Assembly: GCF_000004195.4 (NCBI RefSeq)
Contig: NC_030677.2
Coordinates: 197,197,372-197,261,371 of the forward strand
Direction of reading: 5' to 3'
Origin: Xenopus tropicalis
Lineage: Eukaryota; Chordata; Amphibia; Anura; Pipidae
DNA length: 64,000 nt
The position numbers were made by a program, and so were the translations under genes. The notes below the pieces were generated by a model. The model was not told the DNA's origin and ran no database searches. It saw only the letters and a program-made list of their open reading frames with translations. Shown here in pieces: positions 25,047 through 36,337 of the stretch (within the stretch, counting starts at the first letter, position 1; every line of letters begins with the position of its first letter).

Positions 25047-26304
25047 TAGATGCTTAAAATAGACTGTGTCTACAGGGGAATATAAATGCCATGGAGGGAG
25101 GTGTTGCCCTTGTCTCAGATGGCACAGAAGGCGGCATGGCCTCGAATGAGATGGGAAATAAAATGTGGAATTGTTAAAGATTATTAGCTTTATTCAGCAG
25201 GGCCCTCTTCTGTACCTACCTTCTGTATTTTACTTCTGTACCAGTATTGTGTGTAATCTGTATGTTTGCTGTATATACACCCTTTCTTTTGCACAGTGCT
25301 GTGGAATATGTTGGCGCTTTATAAATAAGTGTTATTAAAAAGTGGTTACATATATTGCTTCATTTGTCGAGCACACCTGCCCCCTCTCCTATCCAAATGA
25401 CGCAGACCTATTTATGTAACCCCACATCGGGCAAGCAGCTATCCAGCAGGGACCGAGGATTTAAAAAAAAAAAATTGGCATCCTCAACCCTTATGATTTA
25501 TTTGTGGAAAAAAATTAGGAAAAAGACATTTTTTGTCCGTATTGAGCACAGACACCTGAGGTGCATGTATAACTGGGCAAGTTAGCTTTCTGTGTTTGCT
25601 GCACTGCTGCAGTAAGTAATTAGTGTTATACAGGCTGCAGGAACAATAAAAGTAAATATGGATTTCTGGGGCGTAACGCTGGATGCCTGGGCCCATGTTG
25701 TTGTGTTATAGACGGCAATACAGAATATGTTTGTCACAGCAAGTGTTTCAGCCTGTCTCATCCAAGTATCAATGTGAATATGCAAAGAAGGAATGTTCTG
25801 TGAACAATTTGGCATCATACTGGATTAATTGAAATTTAATGGAAGCTAAAAATAAGTGATTTAGAAATAAATCAGGGCTATTTCCCCTTAAATAACACGA
25901 GACAGGGGTGTTTGAAAAGAGGCAGCAGGATAATGAATGGCAGTACTCAATAGCTTCCCTCGTCCTCTTCACTTTTAAGTGCTTCCCGTAGCTATTTATT
26001 GTACTTCTATTTATGTGCCTATAATTTAGACATTTGTCAGCTTAATGACTTTTTGATATCTAACTGCTGTGCAGATCTGACTGCAAAATGCTGCTGAAAG
26101 CACTTTGGCTCCATCTCTTGCCCTTTACCTGCCTGCCAAGGGTTTAAAATAATTCATCCACCTACAAACTGGGAAGCTGACATGCTGAGCCTTATACATG
26201 AGATTGGTACCATGCCCAACTGCTATGTGCAACGCAGGCAAAGCTTAGTAAGTAAGCAGAGCGCTTGAAGCAGCATCATGCAGTAAATAAATCAGTACTT
26301 AAGG

Positions 26305-26690
26305 TGGGCATCCTCAACGGGCCTTCCCAACCAACATCTGGCCTAAAATGCGGCAAAGGTCGATCGGGCAGGTTTGATTTTCCATTGGATGGGGACTTTT
26401 TAATGTGGTCCTCACTCCGATGGCACCTGTGTCTGCTGTTTTAATTCAGCAGTTTGACCCTAGGGCCAAACGATCAAATTAGCCCCATATCGGGCACCTT
26501 ACTTTAACAGTGCTGGAGGGGGTCCAGGGGGTGCCACATCGTCAGTGTAGAGAGCGCAATTGTACTGGCTACTCTAGCATAGCCGAATTTCTGTTTTAAA
26601 AACTGGAATTTTGGTTCTTAAAGTTACCAGGAGAGGCTTTTTGCCGCCCCTGATATTGGGCGAAGATCACAACATTAATGGCCACCTTTA
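26305..26690. repeat. Diverged copy of a fold-back element family
   Basis: AAGGTGGGCATCCTCAACGG, CATCTGGCCTAAAATGCGG, GGTCGATCGGGCAGG and the end AATGGCCACCTTTA correspond loosely to the element at 35188-35505. The hairpin core is not preserved. Confidence 0.4.
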
Positions 26691-26965
26691 CAGCTGAATC
26701 CAGTCTGTTTATCTTATCTGCCCAGGCTGTGCTACGTTCCTTTGTTTAGCAGGTTGTAGTAATTCCTGTCCATCTCTTCAGCCTTTACTTGTCTTGTATC
26801 TCTGTTTCCATTCAGTCTTTAAAGGACAACTGCAGACCACCAAATGATTAGGCTATTAAAGCATACCCCCCAACTGTCCCGCTTTTTTATGGCGCATTGC
26901 GGGACATTCATGGAACTATCTGGCACAGCGGGATGCGCTTGCTGTAGCCGGATGTTCTTGCTTCT

Positions 26966-27113
26966 TCTGCGGCTTTGTTATGCCTCTGCTTGTGCAGCGC
27001 GACAGGCCTTTTTATAAGGTTGCGCCTGTGGGTATGACGTCATTACGCATGGGGCGCAACCTTATAAAAAGGCCTGTCGCGCTGCACAAGGAGAGGCATA
27101 ACAAAGCCGCAGA
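26966..27113. repeat. Near-perfect 61-bp palindrome arms around a CRE
   Basis: Arms 26966-27026 and 27053-27113 are reverse complements with one mismatch, enclosing a 26-nt loop. The loop contains a perfect CRE, TGACGTCA (27035-27042), one base off the centre of symmetry. Each arm carries TTATAAAAAGG (right arm 27062-27072; mirror in the left arm), so TATA-like boxes face outward on both strands. It would extrude as a strong cruciform. Confidence 0.93.
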
Positions 27114-27134
27114 CGAAGGCGGAGCACCTATGGG

Positions 27135-27560
27135 AGGTACTGTGATAGGGGGACACTGTGTATAGGGGCACTGTGTATTAGGGGCTACTGTGTATAGGGA
27201 GCACTGTGTATAGGGGGCACTGTGTATTGGGGGCTACTGTGTATTGGGGCTACTGTGTATTGGGGGCTACTGTGTATGGGAGGGTACTGTGTATGGGAGG
27301 GTACTGTGTATGGGAGGGTACTGTGTATTGGAGGGTACTGTGTATTGGAGGGTACTGTGTATTAGAGGGTACTGTGTATTGGAGGGTACTGTGTATTGGA
27401 GGGTACTGTGTATTGGAGGGTACTGTGTATGGGGGGGCTACTGTGTTTGGGGGGCTACTGTGTTTGGGGGGCTACTGTGTATAGGGGGCTACTGTGTATT
27501 GGAGGGTACTGTGTATGGGGGTAATCTGTATAGGGGGGTACTGTGTATGGGGGGGCAAAA
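27135..27560 (+). repeat. 17-bp minisatellite (about 24 copies)
   Basis: Imperfect tandem copies of a unit of about 17 bp with the core TACTGTGTATTGG, strand-asymmetric (G/T-rich on +). It belongs to the surrounding transposon: the related fragment near 45785-45865 carries the complementary CCCATACACAGTACC phrases. Confidence 0.85.
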
Positions 27561-27785
27561 CTGGTACTTAGTTATAACTCACTTAACTGACTGCCTTCTC
27601 TCTATATTTGTATTTTATATGTAGGAGTTGCTATATTGTTTTCCTTAGGTCGTTCAGTATGAGGGTATAGAACATTTTCGTCTGCGCCCGCCATTTGATC
27701 TATATAAAAGGGGTATTTTTTTTAAAATGGGGCGTGGTAATTGGGGCATGGCCAAAAAATTTTTTTCAAACGTTGGGAGGTATGA

Positions 27786-28053
27786 TTAAAGGAACAGTAA
27801 CACCAAAACATGAAAATGTATCAAAGTAATAAAACTATAAAGTACTATTGCCCTGCACTGGTAAAGTTGTGTGTTTGCTTCATAATCAAAGCTGCTGTGT
27901 AGCCCCGGGGGCAGCCATTCAAAAAGAGAAAAGGCACAGGTTACATGACATAAATTAAACTCTGTAGAATACAGTGGTGTTTTATCTGTTTTTTAAATAA
28001 ACTATAGTAGTGTTTCTGAAACAAACAAAGTTTTACTAGTGCAGGGCAGCAGT
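27786..28053 (+). mobile_element. TTAAAGG-type element, interrupted
   Basis: Begins TTAAAGGAACAGTAACACC and includes CCTGCACTGGTAAAG and GTAGCCCCGGGGGCAGCC. Its expected right end (ACTTTCATTTTTTGG) reappears after the 113-bp array at about 29095-29125, so the array is nested in it. The same family gave rise to the 89-bp minisatellite at 56-57.5 kb. Confidence 0.7.
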
Positions 28054-29078
28054 AGAGGTATGGGACCCATTATCCGGAAACCCATTATCTGGAAACCCAT
28101 TATCCAGAAAGTTACGAATTACGGAATGGCCGTCTCCCAAAGACTCCATTATAAGCAAATAATTTTGATTTGTGAAAATAATTTCCTTTTTCTCTGTACT
28201 AATATAAAACAGTACTTTGTACTTGATCCCAACTTAGATATAATTACCCCTTATTGGGGGCAGAACAGCCCTATTGGGTTTATTTAATGGTTAAATGATT
28301 CCCTTTTCTCTGTAATAATAAAACAGTACCTGTACTTGATCCCAACTAAGATATAATTACCCCTTATTGGGGGCAGAACAGCCCTATTGGGTTTATTTAA
28401 TGGTTAGATGATTTCCTTTTCTCTGTAATAATAAAACAGTACCTGTACCTGATCCCAACTTAGATATAATTACCCCTTATTGGGGGCAGAACAGCCCTAT
28501 TGGGTTTATTTCATGGTTAAATGATTCCCTTTTCTCTGTAATAATAAAACAGTACATGTACTTGATCCCAACTAAGATATAATTACCCCTAATTGGGGCA
28601 GAACAGCCTTATTGGGTTTATTTAATGATTAAATGATTCCCTTTTCTCTGTAATAATAAAACAGTACCTGTACTTGATCCCAACTAAGATATAATTACCC
28701 CTTATTGGGGGCAGAAAAGCCCTATTGGGTTTATTTCATGGTTAAATGATTCCCTTTTCTCTGTAATAATAAAACAGTACCTGTACTTGATCCCAACTAA
28801 GATATAATTACCCCTTATTGGGGCAGAACAGCCCTATTGGGTTTATTTAATGGTTAAATGATTCTCTTTTCTCTGTAATAATAAAACAGTACCTGTACTT
28901 GATCCCAACTAAGATATAATTACCCCTTATTGGGGGCAGAACAGCCCTATTGGGTTTATTGAATATTTAAATGGTTTTTAGCAGACTTAAGGTATGGAGA
29001 TCCAAATTGAGGAAAGATTCCTTATCCGGAAAACCCCAGGTCCCGAGCATTCTGGATAACAGGTCCTTACCTGTACAT
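28054..29078 (+). repeat. 113-bp tandem array, about 7-8 units
   Basis: Left terminus AGGTATGGGACCCATTATCC, right terminus CTGGATAACAGGTCC. About seven to eight tandem units in the same orientation as at 13 kb, with the first unit most diverged. It sits inside the older TTAAAGG-type element. Confidence 0.9.
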
Positions 29079-30234
29079 TAATTTTGAATTACTTTAAAAC
29101 ACTTTCATTTTTTGGATTAGGTTTTTGTACCTTACGTATTGCATGGGTATCTTGTTCTGCTTTACTGTTAGCTGATTCTCTCGGCTACTTTATTTTATTA
29201 AGTTGTTTCCATTTTTTTGGGGTAGATGGTCTGTGACACTCTCCTGCCATAAGATTAACCGGCCTCAAATGAACCTGCCAATCTGCCCAGGCATTAATAT
29301 AAACTGTATTCAGGTGAATAGTTTTATGGTATAGCCAGTGGCGTAAATAGTAGGGATGTGGGGTGGTGTGACTGCACCCAGGCCTGCACCCCCGCGGGGC
29401 CCCAAGTAAAATGTTTGCATCCAAAACGACAATATTTCACATTATTCTGACGTCAGTCTCGCTTTAAGGGGATTAAAGAATTACAGGAGGCCTGCAGGCC
29501 GATACAGTAATGCTTCCCTGGGTGTTTGAGGATAAGAATGATCCATTTATGTTTTTATGTTTCCATTAGCTACAAGGGGAATCATAATAATATAGCCTAT
29601 TTATATAGACAGAGCAGCTGGGTAGGCCCCATTGAGAAGCAGCAGACGGGCTGCCATAGAGCATGGAATGTGGGATGCACGGCACCAGGCTTAGAAAGCA
29701 TCGGATTGAATAAACACTGAGTTACACACAGCGTGCAAGGAACATGAGGAAACCTGCTTGTTTATTTCCAGGACAGGAATTTCTTTGGAGGAGATGGGGA
29801 AATGAGTGCTGGATATGTCTGTAGGTGGCTGTGTATGGTTAGACAGGACAGTGAGCTCATACTCAGACATGCAGCTGCGATCCATTGTGCCGCCGCTGCT
29901 GCCTAATTAGGCATTGGTTCACCTATTCACACCCGTTGCTTTTAAATGTGCATATTTCCCAGCACGCTTTGGCAGTGTATGCATAATAGGTGCCACCAAG
30001 CTCAGTAAGGCTGTGTTCCTGGAGAGCTGCTTTTACCCCGTCTCTAAAGCCCCTATAGATCTCCCCCAAACTTACATAATGCTAAACTGCCACCACCTTT
30101 TCACCAATAGTTTATATAATCCTTTATTAGTGATAATGTCACTTACAACTGATGGCTCTTTGTAAATGGCACAGGGCTTGCTTGTGTCCCATCACCATTT
30201 GCTGTCATATATATATATCCTCTGGCACCGAACC

Positions 30235-30645
30235 TTTGAGTTAAGTTTTAGTATGATGTGGAGAATAATATTTTGATACAGTTTGTCTTCTTTTTTTTAT
30301 TATTTGTAGTTTTTTGTTATTTCACTTTTTGTTTAGAAACTTTTCAGTTTGGAGTTTCTGGTTGCTAGGGTCCAAATTACCTTAGCAGCCAGGGAGTGCT
30401 TTGAATGAGATACTGTTATATGAGTAGGAGAGGACCTGAGCAGAAAAATAAGTTTTTAAAAAGTGATTGGCTACTGGCGTCAGCGACCCCCATTTAAAAG
30501 TTGGAAAGAGTCAGAAGAAGAAAGCAAATAATTTAAAATTGATAAGAAATAAATAATGAAGACCAATTGTAAAGTTGATTAGAATTGGCCACTCTATAAC
30601 ATACTAAAAGATCCGAAGGTGAACCACCCCTTTAAGGTGGGGGAA
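30235..30645. mobile_element. TTAAAGG-type MITE
   Basis: TGAGTTAAGTTTTAGTATGA at the left, GGTTGCTAGGGTCCAAATTA inside, and AAGGTGAACCACCCCTTTAA at the right end. Shares its interior with the copy at 15322-15900. Confidence 0.7.
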
Positions 30646-31393
30646 GCAGTGGGATTTCTGTGGATGTGGTTTGGGTGAACGTTGAGCAGAGTATGAATGG
30701 ACAGTGTAAATAGGGGGCATGGCATTTATGCAAGGGGGTTTTTGTTTTCATTGGGGTCCCATTTACTTATTTAAAAGGCCCACAACCAAGGGGGCAAAGT
30801 GACCCAAAAAGGATTGTAGGGGGTGATGTGACTGATGAACACTCATGAATAAACGTGTTGGTACTATATAAAAATCAGCAGATAATAATAATAATAATAA
30901 TATTTAATTAGAAGTGGCGGAGACAGGGAAAGGCCTTTCTGACTGCAGCGATGCATGATGACTGCCATTCACAAGAAACTGGCATGGGCCGATGTCACTT
31001 GGGGCACAGAAATGGAAGGATCCAACCATAGGGAGAAATCATAGCCTGTGCAGGGTGATACCATGTAATTATGCCAGTGTGGGTAATTAAAACACTTCTC
31101 ACCATGCTCGAGCAATAGCAAACCCTTTCCAGTTACACCGCTAGTGCAGTTGTGTTTCCTTGTCGAATTCTGGAATAGATAAACATTGTGCACAATGAGT
31201 GCCGTGTATGAATAGAGCCTTTGTGTGCCAGCGCTGGAGGTAAAGCCCGTATCCAGGTGCCAGCAGATCTCGGCTGGCAGGTCCCGGAGGCCTAACGTTA
31301 TTTGCAAAGCTACAGCAATTAATCACGTCACTTGACATTTATTACAACAGAGGCAGATGATCAGACAGTGTTTTTCTACTGAAGTGAGATTAA

Positions 31394-32416
31394 GGGGCCC
31401 ATTCATTAAGTCCGAATGGGAAAAATTTGTATATTTTTTCTAACATTTAGAACTGTGCATAATTTCCACTATATTTTCGTTAAATTACGCAACTTTTTCG
31501 TGCTTTGCATCAATTTGTGAGACAAAATCGTATTTGTCGCAATGACTAAGAACGTTTCAGAATTTATTCAAGCTTGCTTATCGTGACTTTCTTTTGGCCA
31601 GGTTGGAGCTGCAGAGTGCCATTGAGCCCTATGGGAGACTTTCCTTGGGCCAGGTTGGAGCTGCAGAGTGCCATTGAGCCCTATGGGAGACTTTCCTTGG
31701 GCCAGGTTGGAGCTGCAGAGTGCCATTGAGCCCTATGGGAGGCTTTCCTTGGGCCGGGTTGGAGCTGCAGAGTGCCATTGATCCCTATGGGAGACTTTCC
31801 TTGGGCCAGGTTGGAGCTGCAGAGTGCCATTGAGCCCTATGGGAGGCTTTCCTTGGGCCGGGTTGGAGCTGCAGAGTGCCATTGAGCCCTATGGAAGGCT
31901 TTCCTTGGGCCGGGTTGGAGCTGCAGAGTGCCATTGATCCCTATGGGAGACTTTCCTTGGGCCGGGTTGGAGTTGCAGAGTGCCATTGAGCCCTATGGGA
32001 GACTTTCCTTGGGTCGGGTTGGAGCTGCAGAGTGCCATTGAGCCCTATGGGAGACTTTCCTTGGGCCGGGTTGGAGCTGCAGAGTGCCATTGAGCCCTAT
32101 GGGAGACTTTCCTTGGGCCGGGTTGGAGCTGCAGAGTGCCATTGAGGCCTATGGGAGACTTTCCTTGGGCCAGGTTGGAGCTGCAGAGTGCCATTGAGTC
32201 CTATGGGAGGCTTCCAAAATCATGCATTGAAGGTTCAAAGTCAGAAAGGTTTTCATGCCATTTACAATCGGTCGGATACAAAAATTTCGTAACTTTCAAA
32301 TCGCACCACAATATTTTCGTACGATCACGACACTAATTTTCGTGCAATTAATGCACATCAGAACCAAATTTTTCCAATTGTGCTTTTAAAAATTCGTACT
32401 TTGATAAATGTGCCCC
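31394..32416 (-). mobile_element. Second MITE-like element carrying the 52-bp satellite, opposite orientation
   Basis: Ends GGGGCCCATTCATTAAGTC and ACTTTGATAAATGTGCCCC. Its right flank, read on the minus strand (ATTTATCAAAGTACG, TGATGTGCATTAATTGC), aligns with the left flank of the element at 5359. It is therefore the same family inserted in reverse, with a much shorter array. Confidence 0.8.
31595..32212 (-). repeat. 52-bp satellite, about 12 copies, minus orientation
   Basis: Units read GGAGCTGCAGAGTGCCATTG, GCCCTATGGGAGACTTTCC and TTGGGCC on +, the complement of the 5.5-11.6 kb unit. Variant bases (GATCCCTATG, GAGTCCTATG, GAGACTT versus GAGGCTT) are scattered with no evident higher-order pattern. 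Confidence 0.96.
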
Positions 32417-32427
32417 TAGATGTAGAG

Positions 32428-32745
32428 CAGGGATCCCCAACCTTTTTTTACTTGAGAGCCACAGATATAAAAAGTGTTGGGGAGCCACACAAGCATTAAA
32501 AAAGTTCTTTGGTTATGCCAAATAAGGGCTGTGATTGGCTATTTGGTAGCCCCATGTGGACTGCTGGCCTGCAGGAGGCTCTGCTTGGAGTAAAACTGTG
32601 TCTCGGTGCTTTCAGAACTTGTCTCCAAGCCAGAAATATAAAAATGGGCACCTGCTTTGAGGCCTCTGGGAGCAACACCAAAGGGGGTGGAGAGCAACAT
32701 GTTGCTCACAAGCCACTGGTTGGGGATGAGGAGTCTTTATATAGG
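32428..32745. mobile_element. hAT-like MITE
   Basis: Starts CAGGGATCCCCAACC and ends GCCACTGGTTGGGGATGAGG; the inner phrases GAGAGCCACA and GAGCAACATGTTGC are family hallmarks. The copy at 34092-34379 is closely related. It begins only 12 bp after the satellite element. Confidence 0.7.
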
Positions 32746-32869
32746 CTTCATTGTGAGGAAATTCTCTGGAAAGTCATTGTTTAACTTTTATTGACATGCT
32801 TTTGCATATTATGGCTGCACAGGAGTCGGCATTGGTGCACTGGGTTTGATTCCTGTCAAGGAACTTTTC

Positions 32870-32990
32870 CAGTAGCTTGTATGTAGGAAACCCACAAAGA
32901 CGTGATATAAAAACCCCTGGATAGTGTTGCGGCTGGAATCAAACCTAGGACCTCAGTGCTGCGAGGCACAGATTTTTAACTCCTCCTCTT
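32870..32990 (-). repeat. tRNA-derived (V-SINE-like) fragment
   Basis: On the minus strand the order is GCCTCGCAGCACTGAGGTCC, then TAGGTTTGATTCC (a B-box-like motif), then a region with TTTGTGGGTTTCCTACATAC. This is the arrangement of the tRNA head and core of vertebrate V-SINEs. It is diverged and truncated, and not a functional tRNA gene. Confidence 0.6.
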
Positions 32991-34091
32991 AAACTCAATA
33001 TTTGCAGCCATCTCTTGGCTCTGCCCTAAGAAACCATCTTTAACATGTCTACCAGATGTCCTGGCTGCCTTACAGCAATGTCTTATTCCTTGGAAGGGCC
33101 ACAAGTAAGGAAGCTCTGGTGACTAAGGAATTCACGGTTTCCACTACACAAGCTTTGTCCATTTCCTCTGAAAAACAAAATTCCTGTGCAGAAATTACAC
33201 TAGTAATTAGTGTAGAAAAGCAGAATAATGTTGGTAAATATAGGATGTGGGAGTGTGCACATATGTTGTTATAAATATACGTGTCTATATTTTCATATAC
33301 AGATAATATATTTATTTTCTGCACATTGGTGGGTGGGTGATTGCAGTCGGCTGTTGCTATAAATTGTTAGCAGATTTAAACCAGGGCCAGTTCAGGTATA
33401 AAAAAGAGGAGCATCGGGCAGTGGTAAAAAGTAGGCGATTAGAATCACTTGGGGGGGGGGGGGCTGCCTAACAACTTGGCACCTTTCCTTTTCCTTTATT
33501 AATGTATATTGGAAAGTTGCTTAGAACATTTTCTTTTCATTTGGCTGAAAAACGTTTTTGGGTGGAGTTCTGCTTTAGTTGTGCCAGGGAGTTTTTATAA
33601 TGCATTTGGGTATGTAATAATATGAATTTTCCTGTTTGGATAAACAAAATATTGGGTTTGTTGATCTTTGTATCTGGTTCATTAGCAGCCGCAGATGTAG
33701 AATTGGACCCGAGCTTGGAGCACATCTGTTGCTCTCTCCCAAAACGGCGCGTCGAGTCAGATTGTGAGTGTTTGTAGTCGGGTGCTTTGGGACGTGGTGT
33801 TAAACAACAAGTCATAACAAATGAATCCCTAAGATGCTGCTGCTGTGCGAGTCCTTGTGTGGATGTCTGCTGGTCTAAATGAGCAGCACAGCGCAGAAAA
33901 CAGCGATACTAATTAATGCACTTCTGAGAATTTCCTGCTGCCATCGTGTTTAGGAACACTCTCTGTTTTACCTTCTACCCCATTCAGTACTATTTGCAGG
34001 CAGTCGTGCCCCATGTTTTTAATTTTGTTTTAATTGGCTGCTTATTAAAGCCTGCCTGTTCCCGATGGCTTTGTGGCATGATGGTTAAGTC

Positions 34092-34379
34092 CAGGGGTCC
34101 CCAAACTTGTTTTTACCCCTAAGCCACAATCAAACGTAAAAAGAATAAAATGAAAATTTTACCTGGGGGTACCAAATAAGGACTGTGATTGGTTATCTGT
34201 AGCCCCTATGTGGACTGGCAGCCTACAGGAGGCTCTGTTTGGCAGTGCACGTGGTCTTTATGCCTCCAAAACTTACCTCCTAAGCTAAAAATAAGCACCT
34301 TCTTTGAGGCCCCTGGGAATAACATCCAAGGGGTTGGGGAGCAACATGTTGCCCCTGAGCCACTGGTTGGGGACCACTG
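34092..34379. mobile_element. hAT-like MITE with 8-bp target duplication
   Basis: CAGGGGTCCCCAAAC at the left and GGTTGGGGACCACTG at the right. Flanks GTTAAGTC and GATAAGTC match at 7 of 8 positions, fitting the hAT superfamily. Confidence 0.72.
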
Positions 34380-34392
34380 GATAAGTCTGTAC

Positions 34393-34653
34393 TAGTGATG
34401 TGTGGGCCGGCCTGATACCTGCAGGTCGGGTGGGTTTGGGCCGACCGCAACACATCACATGCGCAACCTTACACTGCCGGCAGCTCACTTACGGCTTCTC
34501 TTTTTATAGGCGTGCGCCCTGAAAGCCCTGCCCCTTTTGTGACGTCATTGCGGGGCGAGCGCGGGTCTATAAATGGAGGGAGCCGGGTTGGGTTGGGAGA
34601 GGGTGGGTTAGCATCGGGTGCGGGTCGAGATTTTCTGGACCCACACATCACTA
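34393..34653. mobile_element. hAT-like element with divergent TATA-CRE-TATA core
   Basis: TAGTGATGTGTGGG and CCCACACATCACTA are inverted ends, flanked by GTCTGTAC and GTCTGTAG (7 of 8 identical). The centre has TGACGTCA (34540-34547) between a minus-strand TATA-like box (34501-34508, TTTTTATA on +) and a plus-strand CTATAAAT (34567-34574). No open frame of note. Confidence 0.75.
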
Positions 34654-34974
34654 GTCTGTAGTAAAAAGTGAAATCAACTAGACTTGCTGTGTCAACTAGA
34701 CCAGCTGGATGACTGGCGAAACGTCTTTAAGAAAAACACAAGTCCAATTGAATTGACTTATTACTACAGATATACCATGACCTTGAATAAGAATCTTCAC
34801 AAACACTTGATGGCAAAGGTTGCTGGGAGTTATTTTTTCCTACAATCTAGTACTTGATTGGGCGCTATACACACCTAAAAATATGCCTATTATTTTATTT
34901 AAAAAAAAATCCCTATCTTCTTAAAAAGCAGTAAGGGAGAAAAAGTCTTGTTTTTATGCTCCTGCAATTAGCTG

Positions 34975-35187
34975 AGTTTAAACAGAGATAATAAGATCTG
35001 TATAAACAACCCCCTCCCCTCACCCTTTGGTTTACAGATAAACAGAGGTCCATTATGGAGATAGTTTGTTTGTTTGTGAACTGGTTGTTTGTGCAGCTGA
35101 ATTATTTACTGGTAGGTCCATCCAGCACACATGAGGGGATTCACTAAAGCAAGAAAGTTCCATCTTAATATGCAAAAATGTTTTTTC
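34975..35187 (+). repeat. Direct repeat copy A
   Basis: About 213 bp (AGTTTAAACAGAGATAATAA... ATGCAAAAATGTTTTTT), repeated at 35506-35729 with small differences. The two copies flank the fold-back element between them. Confidence 0.9.
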
Positions 35188-35505
35188 TTGGACCGATTCG
35201 GCAGCTAATCGGCCCGTGTATGGGGAGAGCAGAGCGGCCTGGCCGACCGATATCTGGCCTGAAATTGGCCAGATCTCGATCGGCCAGGTTAGAAAATCTG
35301 GTCGGATCGGGGACCGCATCGGCTCGTTGATGCGGTCCCCGATCCGACTGCCCCATTGCCGCCCACATAATCCGATCGGATTATTTTTTTTTTTCACCTA
35401 AATGCTCCCCGATATCGCCCACCCATAGGTGGGGATATCGGGGGAAGATCCGCTCGCTTGGCGACATCGCCAAGCGAGCGGATCTGCTCGTGTATGGCCA
35501 CCTTT
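35188..35505. mobile_element. Fold-back element with two perfect hairpins
   Basis: Hairpin 1 at 35301-35348 has arms GTCGGATCGGGGACCGCATC and its complement. Hairpin 2 at about 35449-35485 is GATCCGCTCGCTTGGCGA and its complement around an AC-centred loop. It ends GTGTATGGCCACCTTTA, like the copy ending near 41040. It is very CpG-rich compared with its surroundings. Confidence 0.75.
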
Positions 35506-35729
35506 AGTTTAAACAGAGATAATAAGATCTGTATAAACAATCCCCTCCCCTCACCCTTTGGTTTACGGATAAACAGAGGTCCATTATGCATATGGTTTGT
35601 TTGTGCACTGGTTGTTTGTGCACTGGTTGTTTGTGCTGCTGAATTATTTACTGGTAGGTCCATCCAGCACACATGAGGGAATTCACTAAAGCAAGAAAGT
35701 TCCATGTTAAAATGCAAAAATGTTTTTTT
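35506..35729 (+). repeat. Direct repeat copy A'
   Basis: Second copy of 34975-35187, offset 531 bp. It contains an extra short duplication (GTGCACTGGTTGTTT twice). High similarity implies a relatively recent duplication. Confidence 0.9.
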
Positions 35730-36337
35730 ACAGTGATGTGTCAGATCAGTAAGGTGCTTGATGGTGTTTTAGCAGAAAACAAAATACAAAGTGACTGAAT
35801 TTAGTAGAAGATTGATTAAGAGACTGATCCCATTGGTTCTTGCAAGCAAAGTGAACATTAGAGGTAGTTTTGGATGGTCTTTGCCTTGTTTTTCTACCCA
35901 ATTTTCCATCAGCCTATGAGTTTGTATGTGTTTGTAGCAGGTAAATTAGCGGATGCTCCTGTAGCCATGCGGGGGACAGACATTATTCATCCAAATAAAA
36001 GTTCCGGCTCATTAACATGATTAGTCTAGTAAAGAGTCCGGCCAGGATATTTACAGGAGATTAAGATGAGTAGTTGTCACTGTAGCCCGTGCCTGTTCTG
36101 TATGGTTTAACTGTTTATTGCATCTTCCAGTTACACATCATTACATGTATATTTATGTCAATGGAAAAGTTCACTCTTAAATTAGCTCTGGGCATGATGC
36201 AGATAAAGGGAATCTAAGCATGGCTGCAGCTGGTTTTATTTATTGTGGCTTGGGGAATGGTTTGTTCCTTGTCTCTGCAAAGAATGCTATCTGGCTGCTA
36301 TGGTCACTTGTTATTTTTACTTTATTCTCTTCAACTC

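Larger units (their letters stand above)
26862..27784 (+). mobile_element. DNA transposon relic with 7-bp target duplication, palindrome and minisatellite
   Basis: The termini CATACCCCCCAAC and GTTGGGAGGTATG are inverted repeats, flanked by a perfect 7-bp direct repeat ATTAAAG (26855-26861 and 27785-27791). Inside are the palindrome at 26966-27113 and a 17-bp minisatellite. No transposase is visible. Related fragments are at 1-325 and about 45590-45870. It inserted into the start of the TTAAAGG-type element that follows. Confidence 0.75.

Noticed and set aside
27206..27624. Gly/Tyr/Cys-rich open frames of 92 and 126 codons
   Set aside because: They are the 17-bp minisatellite read in frame, inside a transposon.
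32870..32990. Possible tRNA gene on the minus strand (B-box-like motif)
   Set aside because: No cloverleaf could be drawn, and the continuation matches a SINE core, so it was called a V-SINE-like fragment.
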